Assembly (NCBI GenBank): GCA_963703045.1
Contig: OY969782.1
Location: 2,356,001-2,420,000 of the forward strand
DNA length: 64,000 nt
Source of the DNA: Miltoncostaea sp963703045
GTDB lineage: Bacteria; Actinomycetota; Thermoleophilia; Miltoncostaeales; Miltoncostaeaceae
Direction of reading: 5' to 3'
Shown here: positions 40,522-50,307 of the stretch, piece by piece
How positions within the stretch are numbered: the stretch's first letter is position 1
Layout: the number at the start of each line of letters is the position of its first letter
The notes under the pieces: model-generated
What the model was told of the DNA's origin: nothing
Databases searched by the model: none
Seen by the model: the letters and a program-made list of their open reading frames with translations, nothing else
Position numbers and translations under genes: made by a program

Positions 40522-41940
40522 TCACCCGTCGGCGGCGTCCCGCCACCCCGCGATGAGCCGCTCCGCCCCGGCGAGGTCCGCCGCGCGGGTGAGGATGTAG
40601 AGCCGGTCCCCCGCCGCCACCCGGGTGCTCCCGCGTGGCGGGATCGCCTCCCCGTCACGCATCACGACCGCGAGGAGGGACCCGCGCGGCAGGCCCAGCT
40701 CCCGCACCAGCCGGCCGTCGGCGCCGTCGCGGCGGCGGACGGCGTACTCGAGCAGGTCCGCCCCGCCGAGCGGCCCGACCTCGAGCGGGGCCTCGTAGAT
40801 GCTGCGCGGCGCGCCGGTGAGGCCGAGCCGCCGAGCGAGCGGCGCGAGCGCCGGCCCCTGGATCGCCGCGGACAGGAGCACCACGAAGAAGACGGCGTTG
40901 AAGATCGTCTCGCTGGCCCCGAGGCCCTCCGACAGGGCGAAGGTGGCCAGGACGATGGGCACCGCCCCACGGAGCCCGGCCCAGCTCATCAGGAGGCGCT
41001 CGCGCTGCTCGAGGCCCTGCCCGAGGGTGCACAGCCACACCGCGAGCGGGCGCGCGACCACGATCAGCACGGCGGTGAGCGCGAGGCCGGACAGGACCAC
41101 GGGGCCCAGCTCGCTCGGGAAGACCAGCAGCCCGAGGACGCCGAAGAGCGCGATCTGGGCGATGAACGCGAGCCCCTCGTGGAACGCGGCGAGGGGCCGG
41201 CGGAAGGCATGCGGCGTGTTGCCCAGGAAGAGGGCGACGATGTAGACGGCGAGGAAGCCGCTGCCGCCGACCGACTCGGGCGCGGCGAAGGCGACGAGCG
41301 CGACGCCCGCGGAGACGACCGGCACGAACGGCCCCGCCGCGAGCGGGATGCGCGCGATCAGGCGGGAGGCCAGGGCGCCGAGCGCGAGGCCGGACACGAG
41401 GCCGAGGGCCAGGGTCCAGCCGATCCGCGGCACGAGCTCCGCGAGCCCGTAGCCGGGCGAGTCGACCCACTCGATCAGGCCGAGCGTCAGGGCGACCGCC
41501 ATCGGGTCGTTCAGCCCGGACTCGGCCTCCAGCATCGCGCCCACGCGTCGGCGCAGCGTGGTGAAGCGGAGGGTGGCGAAGACGGCGGCGGCGTCGGTGG
41601 AGCCCACGATCGCCCCGAGCAGCATCGCCTCGGCCGGGTCGAGATCGAAGAGCACGAGCGCCGCGAGGCCGACGACCCCCGCGGTGATCGCCACGCCCGC
41701 GGTGGCCAGCAGCGCGGCGCCCGGCAGCACCGGCCGCACGTCCCGCCACCGCGTCGTGAGACCGCCCTCCCACAGGATCGCGACGAGGCCGATCGTGCCG
41801 ACCGTGCGCGCCAGGTCGGCGTCGTCGAAGGCGATCCCCCCCGGCCCGTCGGACCCCAGCAGCATCCCGAGGCCCAGGAACACCACGAGCACCGGCAGCC
41901 CGCCCCGCGTGGCGAGCAGCGCGCCGCCCGCGCTGAGCAC
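40522..41940 (-). CDS. CPA1-type cation/proton antiporter with TrkA-C-like domain (NhaP2-like)
   Basis: At least 472 residues: about 12 membrane helices and a C-terminal cytoplasmic domain (VRELGLPRGSLLAVVMRDGE...TRVAAGDRLYILTRAADL) of the TrkA-C type. The transport core shows AMLLGAIVGSTDAAAVFATL, the ESGLNDPMAVALTL segment with its essential Asp, and MSWAGLRGAVPIVLAT. It should exchange K+ or Na+ for H+. The annotated GTG would begin inside the first helix; the conserved PPIDPLVILLAGLLL lies upstream but has no ATG/GTG before a TAG. GGAG followed six bases later by ATC (41975 region) marks the probable true start, so a rare codon or base error is likely. Confidence 0.88.
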   Translation of the reverse strand: MLSAGGALLATRGGLPVLVVFLGLGMLLGSDGPGGIAFDDADLARTVGTIGLVAILWEGGLTTRWRDVRPVLPGAALLATAGVAITAGVVGLAALVLFDLDPAEAMLLGAIVGSTDAAAVFATLRFTTLRRRVGAMLEAESGLNDPMAVALTLGLIEWVDSPGYGLAELVPRIGWTLALGLVSGLALGALASRLIARIPLAAGPFVPVVSAGVALVAFAAPESVGGSGFLAVYIVALFLGNTPHAFRRPLAAFHEGLAFIAQIALFGVLGLLVFPSELGPVVLSGLALTAVLIVVARPLAVWLCTLGQGLEQRERLLMSWAGLRGAVPIVLATFALSEGLGASETIFNAVFFVVLLSAAIQGPALAPLARRLGLTGAPRSIYEAPLEVGPLGGADLLEYAVRRRDGADGRLVRELGLPRGSLLAVVMRDGEAIPPRGSTRVAAGDRLYILTRAADLAGAERLIAGWRDAADG

Positions 41941-42168
41941 GAGGAGCAGTCCGGCGAGGAGGATGACGAGCGGATCGATCGGCGGCTCCGGGCGGCGGGG
42001 GCGGGGCCGATCCTAGCCCGGGCCGCGACGGGGGCGTTGTGCACAGGGAGAAGCCGGGGGGTGCTTTCTCATACCTGTGGCTAAAGCCCGTCCCGCGCGA
42101 CGCGCCCTAGCCTCGACCAACCCGAGGCCCGTGCGGCCTCACGTCCCCTTCTCGCGCAAGGAGAGTAG

Positions 42169-43600
42169 ATGCGTTTGAGGTCATTCCGGCTCGTGCCGGC
42201 GCTGGCGGCGGTGCTGCTGCTGGTCGTCCCGGCCCTCGCCGCGGCTCAGGACGCCACGGATCAGGACATCGCGATCAACACCCTGCTGGTGTTCCTCGGC
42301 GCGATCCTCGTCCTGTTCATGCAGGCGGGTTTCGCCATGCTCGAGGTCGGGCTGTCCCGCATGAAGAACGCGGGCGCGGTGATGGCCAAGATCCTCATCA
42401 ACCTGTCCATCACCTTCATCGTGTTCTGGGCGGTCGGCTTCTCGCTCGGCTTCGGTGATGGCAGCGGCTTCGTGGGCGCGTCGGGATGGTTCCTCGACGT
42501 CAGCGACCCCGCCGCCGACTTCTCGTCCCTGGCCGGGTACGCCGCCAACTTCGAGGTCATGTTCTTCTTCCAGGCGACCTTCGCCGCCGTCTCGCTGGCG
42601 ATCGTGTTCGGCACCATGCTCGATCGCACCAAGTTCGCCGCGTACGTCGTCTTCGGGATCCTCTACATCGGCCTGATCTACCCGACGGTCGCGCACTGGA
42701 CCTGGGGTGGCGGCTGGCTCTTCCAGGACGGCTTCCTCGACTTCGCCGGCTCGTCGATCGTGCACCTGCAGGGCGCCCTGGCGGCTCTCGCCGGCACCCT
42801 GATCCTCGGGCCGCGCATCGGCAAGTTCCGCGACGGCAAGGCCTCGCCGATCCCCGGTCACTCGATGCCCCTGATGGTGCTCGGCGTGATCATCCTCTGG
42901 GTCGGGTGGATGGGCTTCAACCCGGCGTCGTTCCTCAGCGCGATCGGCGCGAACTTCGCCGACATCGCCGTCAACACCAACCTGGCCGCGGCCGCCGGCG
43001 TCATCGGCGCGACCCTCGCCGCGCTGTTCATGTTCAAGACGCTGGACGTCTCGCAGATGGGCAACGGCGCCATCGCCGGGCTCGTCGCCGTCACCGCCCC
43101 GTGCGCCTTCGTCGATCCGTGGGCGGCGGTGCTGATCGGGTTCGTCGGTGGCGCGATCGTCCCGCCGCTCGTCATCGCCATCGACAAGATGCGGGTGGAC
43201 GACCCGGTCGGCGCCCTGCCGGCCCACGGTGTCGCCGGCATCTGGGGCACCCTCGCGATCGGCCTGTTCTGCACCGCCGAGCGCACGGGCGCCCGCGAGG
43301 GGCTCCTCCTCGGTGGCGGCGTCGATCAGCTGTGGGTCCAGTTCTACGGCATCGCCGCGACCGTCGGCTTCACCCTGGCGGCGTGCCTCATCGTCTTCCT
43401 GGCGATCAAGTACACCATCGGGCTGCGGGTCTCCGAGGAGCACGAGCTGCGCCGGCCTCGACATCTCGGAGCACGGCATGTTCGGCTACCCGGAGAGGTT
43501 CATCGACGTCCAGGGCGCCGAGTCCGACTCGAACGGCCACCCGCCGGTCCCCGCCCCCGCGGGCACGGCGACCGCCGGCGCGCCCGCCACCGCCTCGTAA
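42169..43600 (+). CDS. amtB: Ammonium transporter (one frameshift)
   Basis: A signal peptide (RLVPALAAVLLLVVPALAAAQ) and 11 helices. Conserved elements: AGFAMLEVGLSRMKNAG, the twin His in TVAHWTWGGGWL and PAHGVAGIWGTLA, and WVGWMGFNPAS. After RVSEEHEL the frame breaks; removing one C at 43451-43454 restores GLDISEHGMFGYPERFIDV and a stop at 43598-43600. The ATG has AAGGAGAG five bases upstream. Upstream, TAGCCT (42108-42113) is a possible -10 box; no GlnR-type GTNAC site is evident. Operon with glnK, which should plug the channel when nitrogen is plentiful. Confidence 0.93.
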
Positions 43601-43613
43601 AGGGAGGAACGAC

Positions 43614-43979
43614 GTGAAGAAGATCGAGGCGTTCATCAGACACGAGGCGCTGGAGGCGATCCACGACCGCCTGGCGAACATGGGGCTCCCCTCCATGAGC
43701 GTCACGGAGGTCAAGGGATCCGGGCGTCAGAAGGGGTTCACCGAGAGCTACCGCGGAGCGAAGACGACCATCTTCCTCCGGCCGAAGCTCAAGCTGGAGA
43801 TGGTGCTCGACGACACCGACGTCGACCGCGCGATCGACACCATCCTCGAGCTCGCCCACACGGGCGAGCCCGGGGACGGGAAGATCTTCGTGTTCGCCGT
43901 CGAGGAGTCGATCCGGGTCCGCACCGGCGAGCGCGGAGACGTCGTGCTCGCCCCGCACCCGGAGGGGACGCCCGCCTAG
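43614..43979 (+). CDS. glnK: Nitrogen regulatory protein PII lacking the modifiable T-loop Tyr
   Basis: A 121-residue PII protein, 13 bases after amtB with AGGGAGG six bases ahead of its GTG. KKIEAFIRHEALEAIHDRL, SVTEVKGSGRQKGFTESYRGAK and GKIFVFAVEESIRVRTGERG are the family blocks (ATP/2-oxoglutarate sites). In E. coli numbering the T-loop keeps Tyr46 (ESYRGA), but position 51, the Tyr that is uridylylated or adenylylated, is Thr (GAKTTIFL). Position 49 is Ala, so the cyanobacterial Ser is missing too. It should still bind effectors and AmtB, but regulation by covalent modification at 51 is unlikely. Confidence 0.93.
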   Translation: MKKIEAFIRHEALEAIHDRLANMGLPSMSVTEVKGSGRQKGFTESYRGAKTTIFLRPKLKLEMVLDDTDVDRAIDTILELAHTGEPGDGKIFVFAVEESIRVRTGERGDVVLAPHPEGTPA

Positions 43980-44004
43980 GGCCGCCCCACACCCGGATCG
44001 ATCC

Positions 44005-44042
44005 CGATGCCGGCGGGTCCCCTCGGGGGCCCGCCGGCATCG
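44005..44042. terminator. Strong bidirectional terminator after glnK
   Basis: An 18-bp stem (CGATGCCGGCGGGTCCCC against GGGGGCCCGCCGGCATCG, one T-G wobble) with a TC centre lies between glnK (plus) and a kinase gene (minus), which converge here. Confidence 0.8.
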
Positions 44043-44075
44043 GCGTCTCCGGGACGCGCCGCCGCCCGGGGGACC

Positions 44076-45520
44076 TCAGCCGCGGGAGGGCGCGGGGATG
44101 CGCATCCCCGGCACCTCGAGGATGAACCGGCTGCCGTCGCCGTCGCGGGTCTCCAGCCGCACGTCGCCCCCGAGCGCGCGGGCGAGCTGGCGGCTGATCG
44201 CCAGGCCGAGCCCGCTGCCGCGGCGCCCGTCGGGGGTCTCCTGCGAATGGAAGGCCTCGAAGATGCGCTCGCGGTCGGCGGCCGCGATGCCGGGGCCGGA
44301 GTCGCTGACCGTGGCGGTGAAGCCTCCCCCCGGACGCGCCCGCCCCTCGAGGCGCACGATGCCCCCGCGCGGGGTCCAGTGGATCGCGTTGTCCAGCAGG
44401 TTGCCCACGATCCGCTGCACGCGGGACTCGTCGGTCACGAGCACGGGCAGCTCGTCGATACCCCGCTCGAAGCGCAGCCCGCGCGCGCCGGCCTGGGCCT
44501 GCATCGCGTCGAACGCGCGGTCCAGCACCTCTCCCGGCCGCACCTCGGAGAGGTCGAGGGGGAATCGTCGCGCGTCGAGGCGCGAGAGGTCGAGCAGGTC
44601 GGTGACGAGGTGCTCGAGGCGCGCGGCCTCGCTCTCGATCGCGGCCAGCGAGCGGGGCACGTCGCCGGCGGGCACCACGCCGTCGGTCAGCGCGGCGGAG
44701 TGCCCGCGGATCGCCGTGAGCGGAGTGCGCAGGTCGTGGGTGACGCGCATGAGGAAGTCGCGGGTCTCGCCCTCGCGCTCGGCCAGCCGGCGCACCATGA
44801 GGTTGAAGTCGGAGGCGAGCTCGTCGAGCTCGCGGGTGCCGGTGGGCCCGAGCTCGGTGCGCAGGTCGCCGCCCGCCACCCGGTGGGTCGCCACCTGCAT
44901 GGCCGTGAGCGGCCGGGTGAGCCGGCTGGTCAGCAGCAGCGACAGCAGCAGCGCGAGGCCGAGACCCAGGCCGGCGGCGCCCACGACCCGCGAGGCGACG
45001 TCGGGCCAGGCCGACGCCGGCTCGCCCGGCGGCCGTGAGAGCAGCACCGCCCCGACGATCTCGGAGCCGAGGAACACGGGGGCCGCCGAGGCCTCGGTGC
45101 GCGGATCGCCGTCCACCTGGAAGTCGATGCGCTGCACGCCTTCGTTGTCGAGCTGCGCGAAGTCGAGCTCGTCGGCGGCCACCGACGGGATCTCGTCGGT
45201 GGGCTCGTCCGCGCCGGGGGTGAGCTGCAGGCCCGAGTAGTAGAGCTTCGTGCGGGGGCCGACCAGCGCCTCGAGGTTGCTCGGGCGGAAGAAGGTGAAG
45301 GGGCGGCCGGCGGCGGCCTGGCGCTCCGCCTGCGCGCTCACGATCGTCGCGAGGGCCTTCGCCTGGCGGTCGAGCTCGGCCCGTGCCACGACCCGCGACT
45401 GGGCCCGGATGAGCCCTCCGCCGACGGCGGCGAACACGATGGCGGCCGTCAGCAGCCCGGCGGCCGCCGCCAGTGCGAGGCGCCCGCGCAGCGTGCGCCA
45501 GGGCCGCGGCACGCGGGTCG

Positions 45521-45524
<4 letters not shown>
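44076..45524 (-). CDS. Membrane sensor histidine kinase
   Basis: A 482-residue kinase: TM1 (LALAAAAGLLTAAIVFAAVGG), a ~130-residue sensor (FFRPSNLEALVGPRTKLYYS...APVFLGSEIVGAVLLSRPPG), TM2 (VVGAAGLGLGLALLLSLLLT), HAMP, HisKA (RVTHDLRTPLTAIRGHSAAL) and HATPase (NLLDNAIHWT, DSGPGIA, GSGLGLAISRQL). The GTG start overlaps the regulator stop (GTGA). Complete, no frameshift. MtrB/PhoR-like order; ligand unknown. Confidence 0.92.
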
Positions 45525-46225
<701 letters not shown>

Positions 46226-46234
46226 CGGCGCACG

Positions 46235-46263
46235 ATGGTAGTCCGCCCGTCGCGCACGGTCCA
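46235..46263 (-). promoter_or_regulatory. Promoter of the regulator-kinase operon
   Basis: On the minus strand TGGACC (46263-46258), a 17-base spacer and TACCAT (46240-46235) form a well-spaced -35/-10 pair. The -10 box ends nine bases before the ATG, implying a very short or absent leader. Confidence 0.55.
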
Positions 46264-46278
46264 CCGCCGGCCCCGCCC

Positions 46279-46324
46279 GCCCCCGTCCCGTCGCCCCCTC
46301 GCCGGGAGGCGCCGGGACGGGGGC
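46279..46324 (-). terminator. Hairpin after the secreted-protein operon
   Basis: GCCCCCGTCCCG (46279-46290) pairs perfectly with CGGGACGGGGGC (46313-46324) across a 22-base loop that can itself fold. It starts five bases past the stop of the minus-strand gene at 46330. Confidence 0.55.
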
Positions 46325-46329
46325 GACGC

Positions 46330-47406
46330 TCACGCCGGCGCGCCCGCCGGCTGCAGCAGCAGGCGCATTCCGCCGCGGCCGGGGCGCAGGTCGGTCGCCG
46401 CGCCGGCGTCGATCGTGCCGCCGCCCCGCGCGAAGGCCCGTGCGAGGGTGCCGGGCGCCGGGGTGAAGACGCCTTCGAGATCGACGGCCCGGACCTTCAT
46501 CCGGAAGGCGCTGCCCGAGATCGCGACCCGGGCCGAGCGCAGCCCCGAGTAGACGACCGATCCGTCGGCGAGCCGCGTCGTCGTGGTGCCCTTCGGGACG
46601 GTGACGGCGAGGTCGTCGGCCGCGGAGCGGTCCCAGACCCGCACGCGACCGGTGACCGTGGCGATGTCGACCGTGCCGGCGGCCGGTCCGTTCAGGCGCC
46701 AGGTCGCCCCCGCGGCGCGGGCGTCCCACGACCACCAGCGGCTCACGCGCACGCTGCGGTGCCGCACGCGGCCCCGGCCGTCCTCGACGGTGCGGGTGAT
46801 CACCACCCGTCGCGTCGCGACGCGCGCGCCGCGCCGGCCCGGGTGCGACCGCCACTCACGGGCTCCGCGGCCGCTCAGGTTGACGGCCATCGGCCCGGTG
46901 CCGAGCACGAGGCGACGGCTCGTCCAGAGGGGCATGGGCACCCCGCCCTCCAGGATCGTCTCGCCCGCCCCCGCGGCGCGGGCGACACCGGCGGCCGGGT
47001 GGGCGGCGGTCGGGTCGACGTCGACGGTGAAGCGACCGGCGATCGCGATCGTGAGGTCCGATCCGTCGAGCACCAGCATCCCGTCGCCGGCGTAGCGGCG
47101 CCACGCGCCGTCCTTCGAGGTCGTCGCCGCGCCGAAGCCGCTCGCGGTGGTCGCGAGATCGTCTCCCGTCGAATCGTCCCGCACCCTCACGACGCCCCGC
47201 GCGTGCACCACCAGGCCGCCCGATCCACTGAAGCGGAACGTGCCGCGCCCGTCGGCGTGGAGCGCCTTCGTGGTGGTGACCGTCGAGGCCGCGCCCTCCT
47301 CGGCCGTGGGGTCGCTCTCGATGACCGGCTCGGCCGGGTCCGCCGTCGCGGCGGACGGGAGGCCGATCAGGACCGCCACGGCACCTGCGAGAAGCAGCTT
47401 GCGCAC
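46330..47406 (-). CDS. Secreted beta-rich protein with two copies of an unrecognised domain
   Basis: A 358-residue exported protein (signal MRKLLLAGAVAVLIGLPSAATA). Two ~120-residue repeats can be aligned: GVVRVRDDSTGDDLATTAS ... YAGDGMLVLDGSDLTIAIAG, and GRVRVWDRSAADDLAVTVP ... YSGLRSARVAISGSAFRMKV. The next gene upstream carries one copy of the same pattern. Strand-rich, Gly/Val-rich sequence suggests a beta-sandwich or barrel. No family recognised. GTG start with GAAGGAG nine bases upstream, five bases after the upstream gene's TAG, so the two are co-translated. Location: outside the membrane, no anchor seen. Confidence 0.72.
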   Translation of the reverse strand: MRKLLLAGAVAVLIGLPSAATADPAEPVIESDPTAEEGAASTVTTTKALHADGRGTFRFSGSGGLVVHARGVVRVRDDSTGDDLATTASGFGAATTSKDGAWRRYAGDGMLVLDGSDLTIAIAGRFTVDVDPTAAHPAAGVARAAGAGETILEGGVPMPLWTSRRLVLGTGPMAVNLSGRGAREWRSHPGRRGARVATRRVVITRTVEDGRGRVRHRSVRVSRWWSWDARAAGATWRLNGPAAGTVDIATVTGRVRVWDRSAADDLAVTVPKGTTTTRLADGSVVYSGLRSARVAISGSAFRMKVRAVDLEGVFTPAPGTLARAFARGGGTIDAGAATDLRPGRGGMRLLLQPAGAPA

Positions 47407-47411
47407 CGTCT

Positions 47412-47888
47412 CTATCTCCTTCGTTGCGCGGAGGAGGGTGAGACTCTGACGACGCTCCGTCCCCAGCGGCGCTCCGGTCCGGAGTTCAGCCGGTAGGTGC
47501 CCGAGCCGAGCAGACGCGCCTGACCGTTCCCCGCGATCGAGAACCTCAGGTTGACACCCAGCACCTGCACCGAGACCTTGGAGCCGGTCACGTAGAGGAT
47601 CCCCGAGGCGCGCCGGACGGTGGCGCGTCCGCGTGCGAATGTGAGCGGCACGCCCGCGAGATAGGCCGCCGCGTCTCCGCCGCGGTCGATCACCACCACC
47701 CGGCCCCGCTCGGGGATCGTCCCGGTGACCGACATCCGGCCGACGACCGTCATCGCCCCGCTGCCCATCGCCTGCAGCTGCGCCGAGGGCACGCGTGCGT
47801 CCGCACGCTGGGCGTGCGGCGCGGCCAGGGCCAGCGCGGGTACGACGAGGACGAGGGTGACGGCGGTCACCAGCGCGCGACGGATCAC
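47412..47888 (-). CDS. Secreted beta-rich protein with one copy of the same domain
   Basis: A 158-residue exported protein: signal RRALVTAVTLVLVVPALALA, then one domain GRVVVIDRGGDAAAYLAGV ... ASGILYVTGSKVSVQVLGVNLRFSIAG ... LLGSGTYRLN. The G-x-V-x-V-x-D...Y-x-G....V.I/V-x-G spacing matches both repeats of the downstream protein. The GTG start is set by GGAGG. First gene of a two-gene operon. An AT-richer block (47981-47995) about 90 bases upstream could be part of its promoter. Confidence 0.7.
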   Translation of the reverse strand: MIRRALVTAVTLVLVVPALALAAPHAQRADARVPSAQLQAMGSGAMTVVGRMSVTGTIPERGRVVVIDRGGDAAAYLAGVPLTFARGRATVRRASGILYVTGSKVSVQVLGVNLRFSIAGNGQARLLGSGTYRLNSGPERRWGRSVVRVSPSSAQRRR

Positions 47889-48051
47889 TTCACCTCCGAC
47901 GAATGGCCCGGCGGGCACGACGTGCCCGCCGATGTGGCCGCATCGTCCATCGCTCCGATGAGGGAAGCGCGCGCGGTCGGTTAGAGGTTTGCGGCAGGGT
48001 GTTCGGGATCTGTGAACGCGCCCCCCGGCGCGCCGGGCCCCGTACCGGCGA

Positions 48052-48453
48052 TCAGGGCTGGAGCTTGACGTTCTCCTGCACGACGACGGGTGCCGGCGCG
48101 TCGAGCTTGACGCCCTCCTGCACCGTCGGGCCGGTCGCCGCGGGGGCGGCCGTCTGGGCGCCGGGCTCCTCGCCCTCGGGGATCGGCCGGGGGCCGTCCT
48201 CCATGTACGCCCACACCATCTCGCCACAGTCCGGACAGGTCGGCAGCACGCCGCGGTTGCGGATCTGGAACTGGCAGGCGACGCACGCGACGACGCCGGG
48301 CACCTTCTGTCCGGCGTGGAAGCAGGGCTTGCCGAGGCGGCGCTCGGCCTCCTCGACGCCCTCGCGCACGCTGAGGGTGCGTCCCTGGGTGCGACCGCCC
48401 GGCCCGCCGCCGGGACCGCCCGCCTGGCGTCGCTGTGGTGGCAGGCTGCTCAT
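48052..48453 (-). CDS. Small zinc-ribbon protein with repeated tail
   Basis: A 133-residue protein. Residues ~40-85 hold a zinc ribbon (VVACVACQFQIRNRGVLPTCPDCGEMVW) preceded by CFHAGQKVPG, giving five Cys and a His as possible ligands. The tail repeats VQEGVKLDAP / VVQENVKLQP. Function unknown. GGGGAGAGG precedes the ATG. CCCGGCGCGCCGGG (48024-48037) downstream may be a weak terminator. Divergent from nadE. Confidence 0.65.
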   Translation of the reverse strand: MSSLPPQRRQAGGPGGGPGGRTQGRTLSVREGVEEAERRLGKPCFHAGQKVPGVVACVACQFQIRNRGVLPTCPDCGEMVWAYMEDGPRPIPEGEEPGAQTAAPAATGPTVQEGVKLDAPAPVVVQENVKLQP

Positions 48454-48490
48454 CCGTGCCTCTCCCCGCTCGGTGCCGGCGCGGAGGGCG

Positions 48491-48519
48491 TTCTCGTGCC
48501 CGGCCGCGAGGCGTATCGT
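48491..48519 (+). promoter_or_regulatory. Putative promoter of nadE
   Basis: TTCTCG (48491-48496), a 17-base spacer and TATCGT (48514-48519) resemble the promoter seen upstream of the kinase gene at 418 (same TATCGT -10). The gene start lies 43 bases downstream. Confidence 0.45.
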
Positions 48520-48561
48520 TGGACGTCGAGAAGCCTACCGCGCGCGGCCGTCGGAGCCGAG

Positions 48562-50307
48562 GTGCGGGGTCACCACGGAGACCGGGAGAGCCCGATCCGC
48601 GTACGCGTCGCGCTGGCCCAGATCAACACCGTCGTCGGCGACCTCGACGGCAACGCGACGCGCATCGGCCGGGCGCTCGACGAGGCGGCCGCGGCGGGCG
48701 CCGACATCACCCTCGTCCCCGAGCTCGCCATCACCGGCTACCCGCCCGAGGACCTGCTGTTGCGGCCGGCGTTCGCCGCGGCCGCCCGCGCGACGCTCGA
48801 CCGCGTGGCCGAGGGGGTGCGCGGCGGCATCGCCGTCATCGGCTTCCCCGAGTGGAACGGTGACTGCCACAACGCGGCCGCCGTCGTCGCCGACGGGCGC
48901 GTGCAGGCCGTCTACCGCAAGCGCTTCCTCCCCAACTACGGGGTCTTCGACGAGGCCCGCTACTTCCGCTCGGGCGACGAGGCCATGGTCGTCGAGGTCA
49001 ACGGCGTCAGGGTCGGCCTCGCCGTCTGCGAGGACATCTGGTACCCGGACCCGGTGGCCTCCGATCTGGCCGCGGCACGCGTTGACCTCGTCTGCTGCAT
49101 CTCCGCCTCCCCCTTCCACCGGGGCAAGGGCGATCGCCGCGAGGCGATGCTCGCGACCCGGGCCGACGACTGCGCCGCCGCGCTCGCGTTCTGCAACCAG
49201 GTGGGGGGACAGGACGAGCTGGTGTTCGACGGGCGCTCCGCGGTCTTCGACGCGTCCGGCGAGGTCGTGGCCCGGGCGCCGCAGTTCGAGGAGCACCTGC
49301 TGATCGCCGACGTCGATCCGCTCATGTCCGCCCGCCGGCGCCTGCGCGAGCCGCTCGCGCGCCGCCTGCCGGGGGCGCCCGACGGTCGCGACGTGCGCGT
49401 CGTCGCCCGGCCCGCCCGGGGGGGTGGCGACACCGCGCCGGGCGACACGGCGCCCATCATGCGCGACGAGGCGGAGGTGTGGGCCGCGCTGCGTCTCGGG
49501 ATCCGCGACTACGTCGACAAGAACGGCTTCCCCGGCGTGATCCTCGGCCTCTCGGGCGGCATCGACTCGGCCCTCACGGCCGCGCTCGCGGCCGACGCGC
49601 TCGGCTCCGACCGGGTGACCGGCGTCGCGCTGCCCTCGCGCCACTCGTCGCCCGAGAGCCTCGCCGGCGCGCAGGAGCTGGCCGAGGCCCTCGGCATCCG
49701 TCTGATCGAGCTGCCGATCGCCGGTGTGGTGGAGGCCTTCGAGGACGCGCTCGCGGGCGCGTTCGCCGGCCTGGCCACCGACATCACCGAGGAGAACCTG
49801 CAGGCGCGCGCCCGCGGCACGCTGCTGATGGCGCTGTCCAACAAGCTCGGCCCGCTCGTGCTCGCGACGGGCAACAAGAGCGAGATGTCGGTGGGGTACA
49901 GCACCCTCTACGGCGACATGGTCGGCGGGTTCGCGCCGCTGCGCGACCTCTCCAAGACCTGGGTGTACCGCCTCTCGCGCTGGCGCAACCGGTCCGAGGG
50001 GCGCGCGGTGATCCCCGAGGCGACCATCGTCCGGCCGCCCACGGCCGAGCTGCGACCCGGTCAGCTCGACACGGACAGCCTGCCCGCCTATGAGGTGCTG
50101 GACGCGATCCTCGAGGGATACGTCGAGCGCGGACTGGAGCCGGCCGAGCTGGCCGACGCCGGGCACCCGCGTCAGATCGTGACCGACGTCGTCCGAATGG
50201 TGGATCGTGCCGAGTACAAGCGACGCCAGGGCCCGGTGGGCATCAAGATCACCCCACGCGCGTTCGGGCGCGACCGGCGCATGCCCATCACCACCCGTCA
50301 TGTCTGA
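48562..50307 (+). CDS. nadE: Glutamine-dependent NAD+ synthetase
   Basis: A 581-residue two-domain enzyme that converts deamido-NAD to NAD with ATP and glutamine. The nitrilase-type glutaminase domain shows the Glu-Lys-Cys triad: VPELAITGYPPEDLLL, YRKRFLPNYGVFDE and AVCEDIWYPDP. The C-terminal synthetase has the P-loop GLSGGIDSALTAAL and ATGNKSEMSVGYSTLYGDMVGGF. It is shorter than the ~680-residue mycobacterial form and resembles the compact bacterial type. GTG start with GGAG five bases upstream. Its last eight bases overlap the subtilase start. Confidence 0.93.
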   Translation: MRGHHGDRESPIRVRVALAQINTVVGDLDGNATRIGRALDEAAAAGADITLVPELAITGYPPEDLLLRPAFAAAARATLDRVAEGVRGGIAVIGFPEWNGDCHNAAAVVADGRVQAVYRKRFLPNYGVFDEARYFRSGDEAMVVEVNGVRVGLAVCEDIWYPDPVASDLAAARVDLVCCISASPFHRGKGDRREAMLATRADDCAAALAFCNQVGGQDELVFDGRSAVFDASGEVVARAPQFEEHLLIADVDPLMSARRRLREPLARRLPGAPDGRDVRVVARPARGGGDTAPGDTAPIMRDEAEVWAALRLGIRDYVDKNGFPGVILGLSGGIDSALTAALAADALGSDRVTGVALPSRHSSPESLAGAQELAEALGIRLIELPIAGVVEAFEDALAGAFAGLATDITEENLQARARGTLLMALSNKLGPLVLATGNKSEMSVGYSTLYGDMVGGFAPLRDLSKTWVYRLSRWRNRSEGRAVIPEATIVRPPTAELRPGQLDTDSLPAYEVLDAILEGYVERGLEPAELADAGHPRQIVTDVVRMVDRAEYKRRQGPVGIKITPRAFGRDRRMPITTRHV

